From Legionella hackeliae (GTDB taxonomy: Bacteria; Pseudomonadota; Gammaproteobacteria; Legionellales; Legionellaceae): a stretch of 64,000 nucleotides of DNA. A model generated the notes under the pieces. The model was not told the DNA's origin. It did not search any database and saw nothing but the letters and a program-made list of their open reading frames with translations. Positions 9,104-17,790 of this stretch are shown here, piece by piece. Made by a program: the position numbers and the translations under genes. How positions within the stretch are numbered: position 1 is the stretch's first letter; each line of letters begins with the position of its first letter. The DNA lies in the NCBI RefSeq assembly GCF_000953655.1, contig NZ_LN681225.1:760001-824000 (forward strand), given 5' to 3'.

Positions 9104-10573
9104 TTAGGGAGGGGTGTGTTGTGGTTGAGCATCGGGTTCTGGGATATCAGGTATGGGTGTTTCACGTAATGTATTCAATTCTTTTTTATACTTTGCAAGA
9201 TCTGTAGTTGCAGGAGCTTTGGCGCTTTCTTCTCGTTCTGCCTTCAAATTTTTTGCGATTCTTTCTGTTCGTTGAAGACGAGTAGGGTCTTTATCAAACA
9301 ATCCACCAGGCTCACCTTCTTTGTGACTGGAACTAGTCAATTTTCTGTCGGCACCGTTGACTTTGATGGATATTTTGTCAGGTTCAAAACCAGCATTGAT
9401 GCAGGCTTCATACATTTTTCTTGCGTATTCTTCTGCTTCTAAAGGGTCTTTTTCATAATTAACATTAATAGTAACGGTATCATGACCACAGGCTCTTACG
9501 GCTTCTGCGAGACTTTGAAGATCATAATCTACCTGTTGATGGCGACTGTTGTAATAAATGAAACCGAATTTAGGAAGTTGCACATTAAAACTACCGTCTG
9601 GGGCTTTAACAATGTCTCTTCCTGTAATTGTTTTTAGTACAGATAGATCCTCAACACGCATATTTTTTAAGTTAACGCTACCGGTGTCAGGATTACTGCT
9701 CATTATTACGCCGGGTTGCTTTATACCCATTTTCTTCAAGTTTTGGGTAGCAAGTTCATCAATAGCTTTCTGAAACTCTTTGTTATTGAGGGTGCGCATA
9801 GCACCAATATAGGCAATACGATCATGCTCGCGTTGTATTGCTTGATGAGTCATTGAAATACTATCGTTAACACCGCTTTCAAATTCTTTCAGTTTTGCAG
9901 CATGTGATTTATCGGATGCGTCAATCAGTTCATCAATTGCATTATCAATTTCGTCGTCACCAGTTAAACCCATTACATTTTGTAGATGAGTTCTAAAATT
10001 CACATCGGTTTTTAAGTCCATCAAATTTTGCTTGGCTTCAGCTTGATGAGCCTTAATGGCATCCATTGCTTCTACCTTGGAGGCATGAAGTATTCCCGGG
10101 AGATTCTTAATTAATTTATTGTATTCCTGAATTTCCTGAGGAGTGCCTGTGACAGGAGGATTTTTTAGCCTTTGGTTGAGCATCTCCATGTCGTTATTAA
10201 AACGCTCAAGTGCTGTTGTCAGTGTGGGCGTATCTTGCAATGCCGTTTTAATTGCATTTTTAACATCAGGTGTATTGGCATGGTTGCTCTCTTGCAATCT
10301 CTTCCAGTTATCCCCTAGAGCAGGTGCTGTAATCGGTTGTTTTTTATCGTCTTTCTTACCGGTATCTACCTGAAATTTAAGAAGATCAGTTAACCCTTTA
10401 TCACGTGTTTTCTGATAGGTATTAAAACTCTCAGTCCCTGAGACACCTTGAGAAAGGTGAATACTTTGCAAATACTGCTCAATAAATTCTTTTCGTTTGG
10501 AAGGACTGAAATATTTATCGAGGTCTTTGGTGGTACTAAGAAGTCTAAATAGTGGATAGTTAAAAAGCCCCAT
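9104..10573 (-). CDS. Orphan protein, candidate Dot/Icm effector
   Basis: I do not recognise this 489-residue protein. It is helical and charged, with no signal peptide and no clear membrane segment. A long coiled-coil-like region covers roughly residues 100-290. A compact alpha/beta stretch (about 320-410, with GFIYYNSRHQQVDYD, DTVTINVNY and PDKISIKVNG) loosely resembles LPD7-type domains, but that is a weak guess. The C-terminus combines a Glu-rich segment (KAEREESAKAP) with a proline tail, as in many translocated Legionella proteins. AGGA precedes the ATG, and a PmrA-box-like promoter lies at 10606-10637. Effector status is inferred from promoter, composition and lack of housekeeping homology. 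Confidence 0.6.
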   Translation of the reverse strand: MGLFNYPLFRLLSTTKDLDKYFSPSKRKEFIEQYLQSIHLSQGVSGTESFNTYQKTRDKGLTDLLKFQVDTGKKDDKKQPITAPALGDNWKRLQESNHANTPDVKNAIKTALQDTPTLTTALERFNNDMEMLNQRLKNPPVTGTPQEIQEYNKLIKNLPGILHASKVEAMDAIKAHQAEAKQNLMDLKTDVNFRTHLQNVMGLTGDDEIDNAIDELIDASDKSHAAKLKEFESGVNDSISMTHQAIQREHDRIAYIGAMRTLNNKEFQKAIDELATQNLKKMGIKQPGVIMSSNPDTGSVNLKNMRVEDLSVLKTITGRDIVKAPDGSFNVQLPKFGFIYYNSRHQQVDYDLQSLAEAVRACGHDTVTINVNYEKDPLEAEEYARKMYEACINAGFEPDKISIKVNGADRKLTSSSHKEGEPGGLFDKDPTRLQRTERIAKNLKAEREESAKAPATTDLAKYKKELNTLRETPIPDIPEPDAQPQHTPP

Positions 10574-10605
10574 GTTAATTCCTGTAAGAACTTCTAATAA
10601 AAACA

Positions 10606-10637
10606 GTATAACATTAATTTCTTAACTTAGAATTAAG
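10606..10637 (-). promoter_or_regulatory. PmrA-box-like promoter of the 489-residue orphan
   Basis: Read on the minus strand: CTTAAT, five bases, GTTAAG, ten bases, TATACT. This fits the PmrA recognition pattern YTTAAK-N5-YTTAAK (one mismatch) placed over the -35 region of a sigma-70 promoter. The arrangement matches those at 13436-13468 and 33815-33847. Confidence 0.55.
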
Positions 10638-10682
10638 CTTTTTAAGTCTTTAAGCCAGTGTTTTTTTGCAGGAAATGTTCTG

Positions 10683-10723
10683 AAAAAAACCCGGATGCAA
10701 ACCAAGCAGACTTCCGGGTTTTT
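10683..10723 (-). terminator. Rho-independent terminator of metNIQ
   Basis: An inverted repeat AAAACCCGGA ... TCCGGGTTTT begins eleven bases beyond the metQ stop codon. On the minus strand it ends in a run of seven T. An A-run on the other side makes it potentially bidirectional. Confidence 0.75.
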
Positions 10724-10733
10724 GGCGTTTAAA

Positions 10734-11513
10734 TTACTGCCAGGCTGGAAGGGCTGCATCCCCAAAAAGCTCTTTTGCTTTTGCTTTTACTTCAGGTGAG
10801 TTCATTGCTTTAACAAATTGTTCAAGCTGAGGCTTTTTAATGCTATCTCGGCGAATTACAATTAAGTTTGCATAGGGGGAGTCTTTACCTTCTTTATAAA
10901 TCGCATCTCGAGAAGGGCTAAGTCCTGCAGGAATTGCAAAAGTCGTGTTGATGACTGCTGCATCAACATCCGTTAAAACTCGAGGCAATTGCGCGGCATC
11001 AAGCTCTTTAATGACCAGTTGTTTAGGGTTGGTCGCGATATCGGACACTGATGTCGTGTCAGCTTTTTTTAGAGTAATCAATCCTGCTTTTTGCAAGAGT
11101 AATAGGGCACGTGCCTCATTACTGGGATCATTTGGGATTGCAATAATTGCTTTATTCTTCAATTGTTTTAACGATTTAACCTTGTTCGAATAAATACCCG
11201 CTGGATAAACAAAGGTCTTTCCTATTACTTCCAAATTATAACCATGTGCTTTCATAGCAGCTTGTAGATAAGGTAGATGCTGATAAACATTGGCATCGAG
11301 ACTACCATCGTCTAACGCTTCATTCGGTAAATTATAATCATTAAATTCAACAATTTTGATTTCAAGATCAAACTCTTTTAAAGCAACATCCTTGGCAACT
11401 TCTACTAATTCAGTTTCAGGACCTGCTATGGTGCCAATGTTTAATGCATTCGGGGAGGGTTTATTGCAGGCAACTAAACCAACTATCAAGACGAACAGGC
11501 TTAAAATACGCAT
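10734..11513 (-). CDS. metQ: Methionine ABC transporter substrate-binding lipoprotein
   Basis: Captures methionine in the periplasm for the MetNI importer. The 259 residues start with a lipoprotein signal, lipobox LVAC with cysteine at residue 16, followed by the NlpA/MetQ fold (IGTIAGPETELVEVAKD, then YNLPNEALDDGSLDANVYQHLPYL). It is the last gene of metN-metI-metQ, 39 bp after metI, and is followed by a clear terminator. Expression should follow the SAM-II-like element ahead of metN. Confidence 0.94.
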   Translation of the reverse strand: MRILSLFVLIVGLVACNKPSPNALNIGTIAGPETELVEVAKDVALKEFDLEIKIVEFNDYNLPNEALDDGSLDANVYQHLPYLQAAMKAHGYNLEVIGKTFVYPAGIYSNKVKSLKQLKNKAIIAIPNDPSNEARALLLLQKAGLITLKKADTTSVSDIATNPKQLVIKELDAAQLPRVLTDVDAAVINTTFAIPAGLSPSRDAIYKEGKDSPYANLIVIRRDSIKKPQLEQFVKAMNSPEVKAKAKELFGDAALPAWQ

Positions 11514-11552
11514 TAACTCTTTCTCCTCGTAATCAATTTACTTCAAAATGAC

Positions 11553-12200
11553 TTAATTATGCGAAAAGCGCCGTGCCAAACGGTCGCCTCCCATTTGCAA
11601 CAATTGCACAATGACAACCAATATCACGACAGTGGCTAGCATGATTCCAATATTGAAGCGCTGATAGCCATAGCGAATTGCTAAATCGCCCAAGCCTCCG
11701 CCACCGACTGTACCTGCCATTGCCGAATAATTTACCAGTGTAATTGCTGTAACTGTAGTCGCCTGAATTAACGCAGGGAAAGCTTCAGGGAATAAAATAA
11801 AGCGAATCATTTGCCAGGTATTTGTACCCATTGAGAAGCCGGCTTCAATTAATCCATTGGGCACATTTTGATAAATGTTATCTACTAACCGGGCAAAAAA
11901 AGGGGTGGCTCCTAATGTTAGTGGCACCATGGCCGCATGTATACCGATGGATGTTCCCACTAATAACCGGGTAAATGGAATTAGTGCAACCAAGAGGATG
12001 ATAAAAGGAATAGAACGGCTGAAATTAATAAATCCTGAAATAAAACGATTTAAAAAGGCATGCGGCTTAATTTTAGTACTACTAAAAAGAAGAGTTCCTA
12101 ATGGTAAGCCCAGCAAAACAGCGAAGAAGGTGCTGACGAGCACCATGTATAGAGTTTCGCCACTGGCTATTAATAAATCATAAAGCATTGTCAGTGACAT
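11553..12200 (-). CDS. metI: Methionine ABC transporter permease
   Basis: Inner-membrane permease of the MetNIQ importer. The 215 residues contain five hydrophobic spans and the BPD-transporter EAA loop ([22 protein letters not shown]), which docks on the MetN ATPase. The start overlaps the end of metN by 23 bases, which implies coupled translation. The gene is of normal length and intact. Confidence 0.95.
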   Translation of the reverse strand: MSLTMLYDLLIASGETLYMVLVSTFFAVLLGLPLGTLLFSSTKIKPHAFLNRFISGFINFSRSIPFIILLVALIPFTRLLVGTSIGIHAAMVPLTLGATPFFARLVDNIYQNVPNGLIEAGFSMGTNTWQMIRFILFPEAFPALIQATTVTAITLVNYSAMAGTVGGGGLGDLAIRYGYQRFNIGIMLATVVILVVIVQLLQMGGDRLARRFSHN

Positions 12201-13203
12201 ACCCTAAAATCTCCACAGTTAAATTGGACGCTTCGCAGCGCTTGATAAATAAATCTAATAAGTTTTTATCCGCAATTAATTCAACGACTAAGACACCGCA
12301 AGTGACCCTATCAAAACGATCAATATTGGCCAATAAAATATTAATGTCCAGATTTAATTCGCGGCTGGTTTGGCTAATGAATGGCACAGTAGCGTTATCT
12401 CCCTGGAAAAATAAACGTAACAAGGGTTTATTGTTCGGGGTATTGGACAGGGAATTACGTAGACATACCGGAAGCTCAGGACTTAATTGTGCGTAAAGCA
12501 TACTGCGAGCTTGACTATCTTTGTTATTGAATACACTTGCTAATGCAGTTGTTTCAATGATGGCTCCTGCCTCCATCACTGCCAGACGATGGCAAATACG
12601 TTTTACGACTTCCATTTCATGGGTAATCAAAACAATCGTTATCCCATAGAGGCTATTGATTTTTTTCAAGAGTTCTAAAATGGAGTTTGTTGTTTCGGGG
12701 TCTAGTGCAGACGTGGCCTCATCACAAAGCAAAATTTTAGGGGAACAACTAAGCGCTCGCGCGATAGCCACCCGTTGTTTTTGACCACCGCTTAGTTGAT
12801 CAGGATAAAAATTTATTTTTTCTTCAAGTTCCACTAAAGGTAAAAGTTCCTCAATCCTGCTTTTAATAACTGCTTCGGACATTCCTTGAATCCGCATTGG
12901 GAGCGCAATATTTTCGTAAACGGTTTTTGAACTCAAGAGGTTAAAATGCTGAAAAATCATCGCCATCTTATGGCGTGCAATTCGCAATTGCCTGGCAGAG
13001 AGGGTGGTTAAGTCTTCGTTATCAATAACAACTTCACCACTGTCTGGTTGTTCTAATAAATTGACAGAGCGTAGCAAGGTGGATTTACCCGCTCCACTTC
13101 TACCAATAATGCCAAAAATCTCGCCTTCTTGCACAAATAAGTTAACGTTGCGCAAAGCAATAGTATTCGCATAGGATTTATTTAATCCATTTAATTCAAT
13201 CAT
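12178..13203 (-). CDS. metN: Methionine ABC transporter ATP-binding protein
   Basis: ATPase of the methionine importer, 341 residues. Walker [10 protein letters not shown] lies near residues 34-42, followed by the Q-loop FQHFNLL, signature [14 protein letters not shown] and Walker [13 protein letters not shown]. The C-terminal NIL domain (about 265-341) senses methionine and inhibits transport in homologues. First gene of metNIQ; CAGGT lies a few bases ahead of the ATG. A SAM-II-like riboswitch lies 47 bases upstream, which supports methionine as the substrate. Confidence 0.95.
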   Translation of the reverse strand: MIELNGLNKSYANTIALRNVNLFVQEGEIFGIIGRSGAGKSTLLRSVNLLEQPDSGEVVIDNEDLTTLSARQLRIARHKMAMIFQHFNLLSSKTVYENIALPMRIQGMSEAVIKSRIEELLPLVELEEKINFYPDQLSGGQKQRVAIARALSCSPKILLCDEATSALDPETTNSILELLKKINSLYGITIVLITHEMEVVKRICHRLAVMEAGAIIETTALASVFNNKDSQARSMLYAQLSPELPVCLRNSLSNTPNNKPLLRLFFQGDNATVPFISQTSRELNLDINILLANIDRFDRVTCGVLVVELIADKNLLDLFIKRCEASNLTVEILGYVTDNAL

Positions 13204-13249
13204 GATTTTACCTGACAGTTACAGCGTGCAGGGTAAAGAAGGAAGAGAA

Positions 13250-13320
13250 CCCGCTTTAGCCGTATTTACAATAGAGTTGCTATTGAGCGCCCGCAAGCTG
13301 AATTTCAAATCGGCGCAGGG
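13250..13320 (-). ncRNA. SAM-II-like riboswitch in the metNIQ leader
   Basis: Read on the minus strand, GCGCC (13316-13312) pairs with GGCGC (13291-13287) to form P1. The enclosed loop has GATTTG at its 5' side and CAGCTTGC at its 3' side, both hallmarks of SAM-II aptamers. Downstream comes TAAATACGGCTAAAGCGG with the conserved GCTAAAG. AAGC can pair with GCTT of the P1 loop, giving the H-type pseudoknot of this class. Unlike the minimal aptamer, a six-pair hairpin (CAATAG/CTATTG, 13285-13269) is inserted between P1 and the 3' strand. The methionine transporter genes directly downstream fit the ligand. The ribosome site is about 35 bases beyond the aptamer. Confidence 0.68.
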
Positions 13321-13435
13321 TACATGATACACGAACTTTCGATTGAAGAAAACTCTTAGCTTAAATTTTTAGTTCGATTATTTTTTACATTTAGACAGTG
13401 TGTGAGCAATCAATCTTTGCATAAAACTCACAGTC

Positions 13436-13468
13436 CTTAATCTTCACTTAATAAAGTAGTGATATATT
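13436..13468 (+). promoter_or_regulatory. PmrA-box-like promoter of the 515-residue orphan
   Basis: CTTAAT, five bases, CTTAAT, ten bases, TATATT. Both half-sites match the YTTAAK-N5-YTTAAK PmrA box perfectly and the -10 is near consensus. It lies 60 bp ahead of the start codon. The spacing is identical to the sites before the orphans at 10573 and 33784. Confidence 0.62.
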
Positions 13469-13527
13469 TTCCAATTAGAGATATATTTTATCAAAATCCT
13501 CCCAGTTGAGATTGTAAGTGAGCCGTT

Positions 13528-15075
13528 ATGAGCCAAGAAGTTAAGCCTGTAAGTGCTTTTAAAACCTTAGAAGCCGAGTATGAAGCAAAAATCGCGCAAA
13601 TTCGTAAGGATTTTCGTGACATACTAAATAGGGTAAGAGCAATTAAAGAAATGAAAGATTTTCTAGAAGCTAGTAAATCTAGAGATGTTTCAAACAAAAA
13701 TGATCCAGCCCAAGGTTCAAACCCAGAAAGTTTACCTCCGGAAGGTTCACTGCCAAAGAGCTCTATGGAGAGTGGAGCGATAGTAATTGACCCTTTCACG
13801 AAGTATGAGCAAGATTTTAACAACAAGAAATCGGACCTCAAAAAAATAGTGTCATTTGGGGATGATAAAAAAATTCTCGTTGAGTTTGCTCAAAAAGTTT
13901 TTAATCCCCTAGTGGAATTAGAAACGAATGTTATAAAGTTAAACAAAGTTGGGAAAAAACTTCCTTCCTTTATTAAGCGACATCACCTTAAAGAGTTAGT
14001 GTCTATTGAACCTGAATTATTAAGTTTGTTCATAGGGCAAGATGCCTGGTTAAGTCGTTTAATTGGCACAGATACTGAAAAGGCTGCACAAGAGTCTAAA
14101 GAGCAATTCGAAAAACGGCTCCAACCCTTTAAAGATTCAATTACCAAATTATCTGAGCATAAAGCAAGCTATCTTCCACTCCTTAAGCGATTTGAAGAAG
14201 GAACACTCTCAGAATTTACTCATTTTAGTAGAGAAAAGCGTAGTGTAGAGAATATAATTCAATCGCTTCGTGTTTATGCTAGTCGTGCCACAGATGAGGG
14301 CCATTACAAAACAGAAATAGATGATGAGTATGGAAAATATAAAGATATTCCTTTGCATTATCTCAGTGACTCTCTTCGTAAAAAACAAGGGAAAGTGTTA
14401 GATAACATTTTGGGACAACTCGCAAGAATTGATAAGTTTCGCAAAAGTGATGCAGATATTTCGTCAGGTTATCAAGCACAAATCACTTTCCTTGAGAAAG
14501 TTTTGAAAAGCCAGCAGCCATGGGAAGTGGAATTGGAAGTGCAGCTTAAGCATAGGGCTAAATTAATTGCGAAAGAAGAAAAACGATTCAAAGAAGAGGA
14601 CAAAGATTATTTAGCAGCAGCCGATGATCAAAAGAAACAAAAACATTTATTACAAGCTCATTTGTCCGCCTTTCAAGGGAAATTGCCAGATATTGAGGAA
14701 GAACAGGCTGCTTATTTAGAGCAGCAAAAGGAATACGCTATTCTGTTTAAGAAAAATATTAATCCTTTCGGTCTCTCTAAAGATAGAGAGGAAGCAGATA
14801 CTTATGTTCTCACACAATTGACCAAACTTTATCGTACTTTTGTAGTGGCTGAATCAGCTCGAATTGTTCTAGCTGCCGCTGATGCTTCTGCAAAAGAAAA
14901 GCAAAATGTTAAAGTTGCATCTCCTAGTACGACAGAAAAGCAATCTAACGTTGCTGAGGACAATGACTCTTCCAGAAAATCGGGTTATGGACGAGATCGA
15001 TTTTTTACGGAAGGGAGTCATCCCTCATCAACCGACGAAGAATTGCAGATTACGTCAGAAAATACTCCAAAATAA
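13528..15075 (+). CDS. Orphan coiled-coil protein, candidate Dot/Icm effector
   Basis: I do not recognise this 515-residue protein. It is strongly charged (Lys/Glu-rich) and largely helical, with coiled-coil-like stretches near residues 1-50, 95-150 and 280-400. It has no signal peptide or transmembrane segment. The last 60 residues are polar and disordered-looking and end with an acidic stretch (SSTDEELQITSENTPK), compatible with a C-terminal translocation signal. The start is ATG at 13528 with a weak ribosome site. The promoter at 13436-13468 carries a perfect PmrA-type tandem box, the strongest reason to suspect an effector. A terminator shared with the convergent gene follows. Confidence 0.6.
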   Translation: MSQEVKPVSAFKTLEAEYEAKIAQIRKDFRDILNRVRAIKEMKDFLEASKSRDVSNKNDPAQGSNPESLPPEGSLPKSSMESGAIVIDPFTKYEQDFNNKKSDLKKIVSFGDDKKILVEFAQKVFNPLVELETNVIKLNKVGKKLPSFIKRHHLKELVSIEPELLSLFIGQDAWLSRLIGTDTEKAAQESKEQFEKRLQPFKDSITKLSEHKASYLPLLKRFEEGTLSEFTHFSREKRSVENIIQSLRVYASRATDEGHYKTEIDDEYGKYKDIPLHYLSDSLRKKQGKVLDNILGQLARIDKFRKSDADISSGYQAQITFLEKVLKSQQPWEVELEVQLKHRAKLIAKEEKRFKEEDKDYLAAADDQKKQKHLLQAHLSAFQGKLPDIEEEQAAYLEQQKEYAILFKKNINPFGLSKDREEADTYVLTQLTKLYRTFVVAESARIVLAAADASAKEKQNVKVASPSTTEKQSNVAEDNDSSRKSGYGRDRFFTEGSHPSSTDEELQITSENTPK

Positions 15076-15077
15076 AT

Positions 15078-15105
15078 AAAAAGGGCCAGATTATCTGGCC
15101 TTTTT
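15078..15105. terminator. Bidirectional terminator between two convergent orphans
   Basis: GGCCAGA-TTA-TCTGGCC hairpin with A-runs on the left and five T on the right. It lies between the stop codons of the genes ending at 15075 and 15107 and can serve both strands. Confidence 0.85.
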
Positions 15106-15106
15106 A

Positions 15107-16201
15107 TTAAACGCTTAGTTCTTTGACCGTTTCCGGTCCATTATCCTTCCTTTGTAGCAGTTCAGCGCGAGTATGCGCAAACAAATCAAAGCCAGTAAAC
15201 GCTGAATATTTTAATGATGAAGGTTGAAGAGTTACTGCACTGGAATGAATCTTCATACTAAAGAAACTATGCGAATTTTGAGCTTCTGTTGGGTATTGAA
15301 GTCGCTGTATAGCTAGAATAAATTTTACGAAATGATCATTTTGTTTGACGATATAAGGAAAGGGACTTAATTGCGATAATCTAAAAAACTGCATCATTTC
15401 CTGAATAAGTTGAGGGGATTGATGGCGTTTAATCACTTCCAATAAAAAGTTAAAATTAATTTCTGTCGAAAAACTTAATGCTTCTAATGTAAACCGCTCA
15501 AGTTGACTTATCTTCTTTTTGACCTGCTCGATATCTTGTTGAGAAAGCAATGGTATTCGTGTCTTATTAGTAACTTGTTTGAGAAGCACTTCAAGAGTTC
15601 TCAGCCTAAGTGGTGAACTGAAAAATTCATAAAAATCAGAGTTATCTATGCGGAATTCGTCTTGGGCGGATTTGCTATAAATTAGCCCAAGGCTGAACAA
15701 ATCTTGGGTAAAACTAGTAAAATTAACCGAGTTATCATCACAAGATTCATACTTGGCAAACATGTGCTGAACCAAACCTAGGACTAGCTCGAATGGGAGT
15801 GGGGCTCTGGCCTCATATTTATTATCCAGGATATTCTGAATAAACTTCGCACAATGAGGGCCTTTCTTCAGAAAGATTTCATTCATCATACTAGTAAACG
15901 ATGAAACTGTAAGAGGTTCTCGTCTTTTAAAATGAAAATCCAAAAGCTTGCAGACGGATTCTGTGGAAACCTTTTGCTTACTGCGAATACATCTATCGAT
16001 TAATTTATAGAGATCCTTTAAGAATGGTTGGGAACCTACCTGTTGTGGTTGATGAAGATTATCCAAATACTCAATGAACACTGTTAAAAATAGGTGGGTA
16101 TTGTGTCTTTCTTCATAATTAACCTTTGTTGTTAAAGATTTAAGAATTGTGTGATACCACATCATGTTCCTAGCATAAACGAGAGATTTGGAGTCTAACA
16201 T
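15107..16201 (-). CDS. Orphan protein of unknown function
   Basis: An unrecognised protein of 364 residues, all-helical in appearance, Leu/Phe/Gln-rich, with no signal peptide, membrane segment or catalytic motif I can name. It has a repeat-like feel of short amphipathic helices (for example LFLTVFIEYLDNL, EMMQFFRLSQLSPFPY). The ATG at 16201 has no clear ribosome site; the second of two adjacent in-frame ATGs, at 16162, is preceded by AGGA at a short distance and may be the true start. It is convergent with the preceding coiled-coil gene and divergent from the kinase-like gene. The location among orphan genes suggests an accessory, possibly secreted protein, but no promoter box supports this. 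Confidence 0.5.
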   Translation of the reverse strand: MLDSKSLVYARNMMWYHTILKSLTTKVNYEERHNTHLFLTVFIEYLDNLHQPQQVGSQPFLKDLYKLIDRCIRSKQKVSTESVCKLLDFHFKRREPLTVSSFTSMMNEIFLKKGPHCAKFIQNILDNKYEARAPLPFELVLGLVQHMFAKYESCDDNSVNFTSFTQDLFSLGLIYSKSAQDEFRIDNSDFYEFFSSPLRLRTLEVLLKQVTNKTRIPLLSQQDIEQVKKKISQLERFTLEALSFSTEINFNFLLEVIKRHQSPQLIQEMMQFFRLSQLSPFPYIVKQNDHFVKFILAIQRLQYPTEAQNSHSFFSMKIHSSAVTLQPSSLKYSAFTGFDLFAHTRAELLQRKDNGPETVKELSV

Positions 16202-16283
16202 AGATGTTTTAATAAAAAATTAAGGCATTAAAAATTTAGGCCTGGGGATTCAGTGAAATAAAGTTGTTGGTAACTTTTTGACC

Positions 16284-16311
16284 TTGACGATATTAAAAAT
16301 TTTGCTATGCT
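16284..16311 (+). promoter_or_regulatory. Sigma-70 promoter of the kinase-like gene
   Basis: TTGACG, 16-base spacer, TATGCT. The predicted transcript starts about 70 bases ahead of the TTG start codon at 16388. No PmrA-type box overlaps it. Confidence 0.55.
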
Positions 16312-16387
16312 GCGCGCCAAGCAAAAATGGCTAAAAATGGATAACTTTAAATGGAGTATTATTAATCTCTAACAATAAAGGTGAATC

Positions 16388-17737
16388 TTGTATTTTTTCA
16401 AAATATCTAAAAAAAACCCACAAAAGACAACGCTTTTTACCCGTGTTTCAGATGGACCTAAAGGTAATTCAGTTGTTTGTATAGCTAAAAAAGAGAATGG
16501 TACAAAAAGAGCACTGATAAAGGTAGGGGATGTTCTTGGTAATGAATCTTTCTATGAAAGCGTATACGCTGATGAAATTGAAGTTAATGAAGAATTATTC
16601 GCGATCTCAAGAGAGATGTTTTGTGGAGACTTAATACGTACTATTAATCCTGGTTGCACCTCCAAATATAATCGATACCATGGAAAAGATTTGAATGAAT
16701 TGTTCATTGGATCAGATTTTATGGAACATTTCAAAACCTGGAAGGCATCTTACAACCATAGTGCACAAACAATCCTGGGGTATAAAATTAATTCCGAAGG
16801 AGATGTGGTACTTCCGCAAGGAGCCACGAAACCCGTACGGGGACTCGGTGCATGCGCTGTTTTATTAACAGTTCTTGGTCGAGGAGATAGAGGATATACT
16901 AATTGGGGCGTGGTGGAATGTGATACACACCTTCAAATTACCTTAATTGATTTTGGCCAATGTCTTATTCAGTTTATACTTTTTGAAGATGAAGACTGCA
17001 AAGACGAATTAGAGGGCATTGCGAAAAACGCAGAGGATACAGGATATCTAGAAGATCCCAAGGATAAATGCATAGAGGAACAAAACACTGATAATCGAGG
17101 TCCAGATGTCGATTATCAAGATTTGGAAAGTTCAGTGCCCTCAAATTCAAAAACTAAAGAAGACAGTGATTGGCTAAATTTCAAAAATCCCTTTGATGTA
17201 ATTAATGCTGTCTTTCAACAATATAGTAGTTTAGCTAAACCAATTCTTGATAATCCTCAAGCTCAATATGTTGAACCGCCGCTCCCTGGACAGTTTCTAC
17301 AATCACAACATATAAAATGCGAAATTTTTGAAACGATTCATCAGCTTCATTCCATGCCTTTCTCGGATATTGTGAAAATAGCAAATGATAATTTCAAAGA
17401 GTTCCCTGGTTATAAAGCAGCAATGTTGCAGGATAAAAAACTCATCATTGAACATTTATATAATCAATTCAAAGATGATAAAGAATATGTTGCTGTTCAG
17501 TTTATTAATCGATGTTTTGTAAAATTAAATACAGGGTTTAAATTGAGTAATCTTGATGATAACAGCATCAATTATATCTTAAGCATTTATAGATTTGTTA
17601 ATCCGCAAAATGACAGTTATAAGGAAGCAATATTTTGCAAGCAGATACGAACTATGCTTAGACCTGAAGAGAGAATGGAAATGCAAAGCGATATTGAAGA
17701 GACACCTGTTGCGAGAATGGCTCCTCAATCCTCATAA
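16388..17737 (+). CDS. Kinase-like orphan, candidate translocated effector
   Basis: This 449-residue protein is unannotated to me, but its N-terminal 200 residues carry kinase-fold signals. RALIKVG has lysine 45 in the position of the beta-3 ATP-binding lysine, and the acidic helix near 60-70 could supply the pairing Glu. GRGDRGYTN (D167 to N172) has the D-x4-N spacing of a catalytic loop, and LIDFG (D188) is the metal-binding DFG. The GD-R-x3-N / IDFG pair is closer to phosphoinositide and atypical kinases than to classic Ser/Thr kinases. Residues 205-265 are acidic linker and the rest is helical. The start is TTG at 16388, with AAAGGTG just upstream; the next Met would lose the lysine motif. 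Confidence 0.6.
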   Translation: MYFFKISKKNPQKTTLFTRVSDGPKGNSVVCIAKKENGTKRALIKVGDVLGNESFYESVYADEIEVNEELFAISREMFCGDLIRTINPGCTSKYNRYHGKDLNELFIGSDFMEHFKTWKASYNHSAQTILGYKINSEGDVVLPQGATKPVRGLGACAVLLTVLGRGDRGYTNWGVVECDTHLQITLIDFGQCLIQFILFEDEDCKDELEGIAKNAEDTGYLEDPKDKCIEEQNTDNRGPDVDYQDLESSVPSNSKTKEDSDWLNFKNPFDVINAVFQQYSSLAKPILDNPQAQYVEPPLPGQFLQSQHIKCEIFETIHQLHSMPFSDIVKIANDNFKEFPGYKAAMLQDKKLIIEHLYNQFKDDKEYVAVQFINRCFVKLNTGFKLSNLDDNSINYILSIYRFVNPQNDSYKEAIFCKQIRTMLRPEERMEMQSDIEETPVARMAPQSS

Positions 17738-17753
17738 TCCTGCTCTTTATACT

Positions 17754-17782
17754 AGTTTGTTGGGTCGTTAACCCAACAAACT
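17754..17782. terminator. Hairpin between convergent genes
   Basis: A perfect 12-bp stem (AGTTTGTTGGGT / ACCCAACAAACT) with a five-base loop lies between the kinase-like gene and the aacS stop codon. There is no strong T-run, so it may be an imperfect bidirectional terminator. Confidence 0.55.
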
Positions 17783-17790
17783 AAGTTACA

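Larger units (their letters stand above)
13204..13527. other. Divergent regulatory region between metN and the 515-residue orphan
   Basis: This 324-bp gap holds two things I can support: the SAM-II-like aptamer at 13250-13320 for metNIQ on the minus strand, and the PmrA-box-like promoter at 13436-13468 for the plus-strand gene. Bases 13321-13435 are AT-rich and show nothing else I can name; the metN promoter must lie there. Confidence 0.6.

Noticed and set aside
13204-13320. SAM-I (S-box) riboswitch upstream of metN
   Set aside because: The core consensus of SAM-I is absent; the conserved elements instead fit SAM-II.
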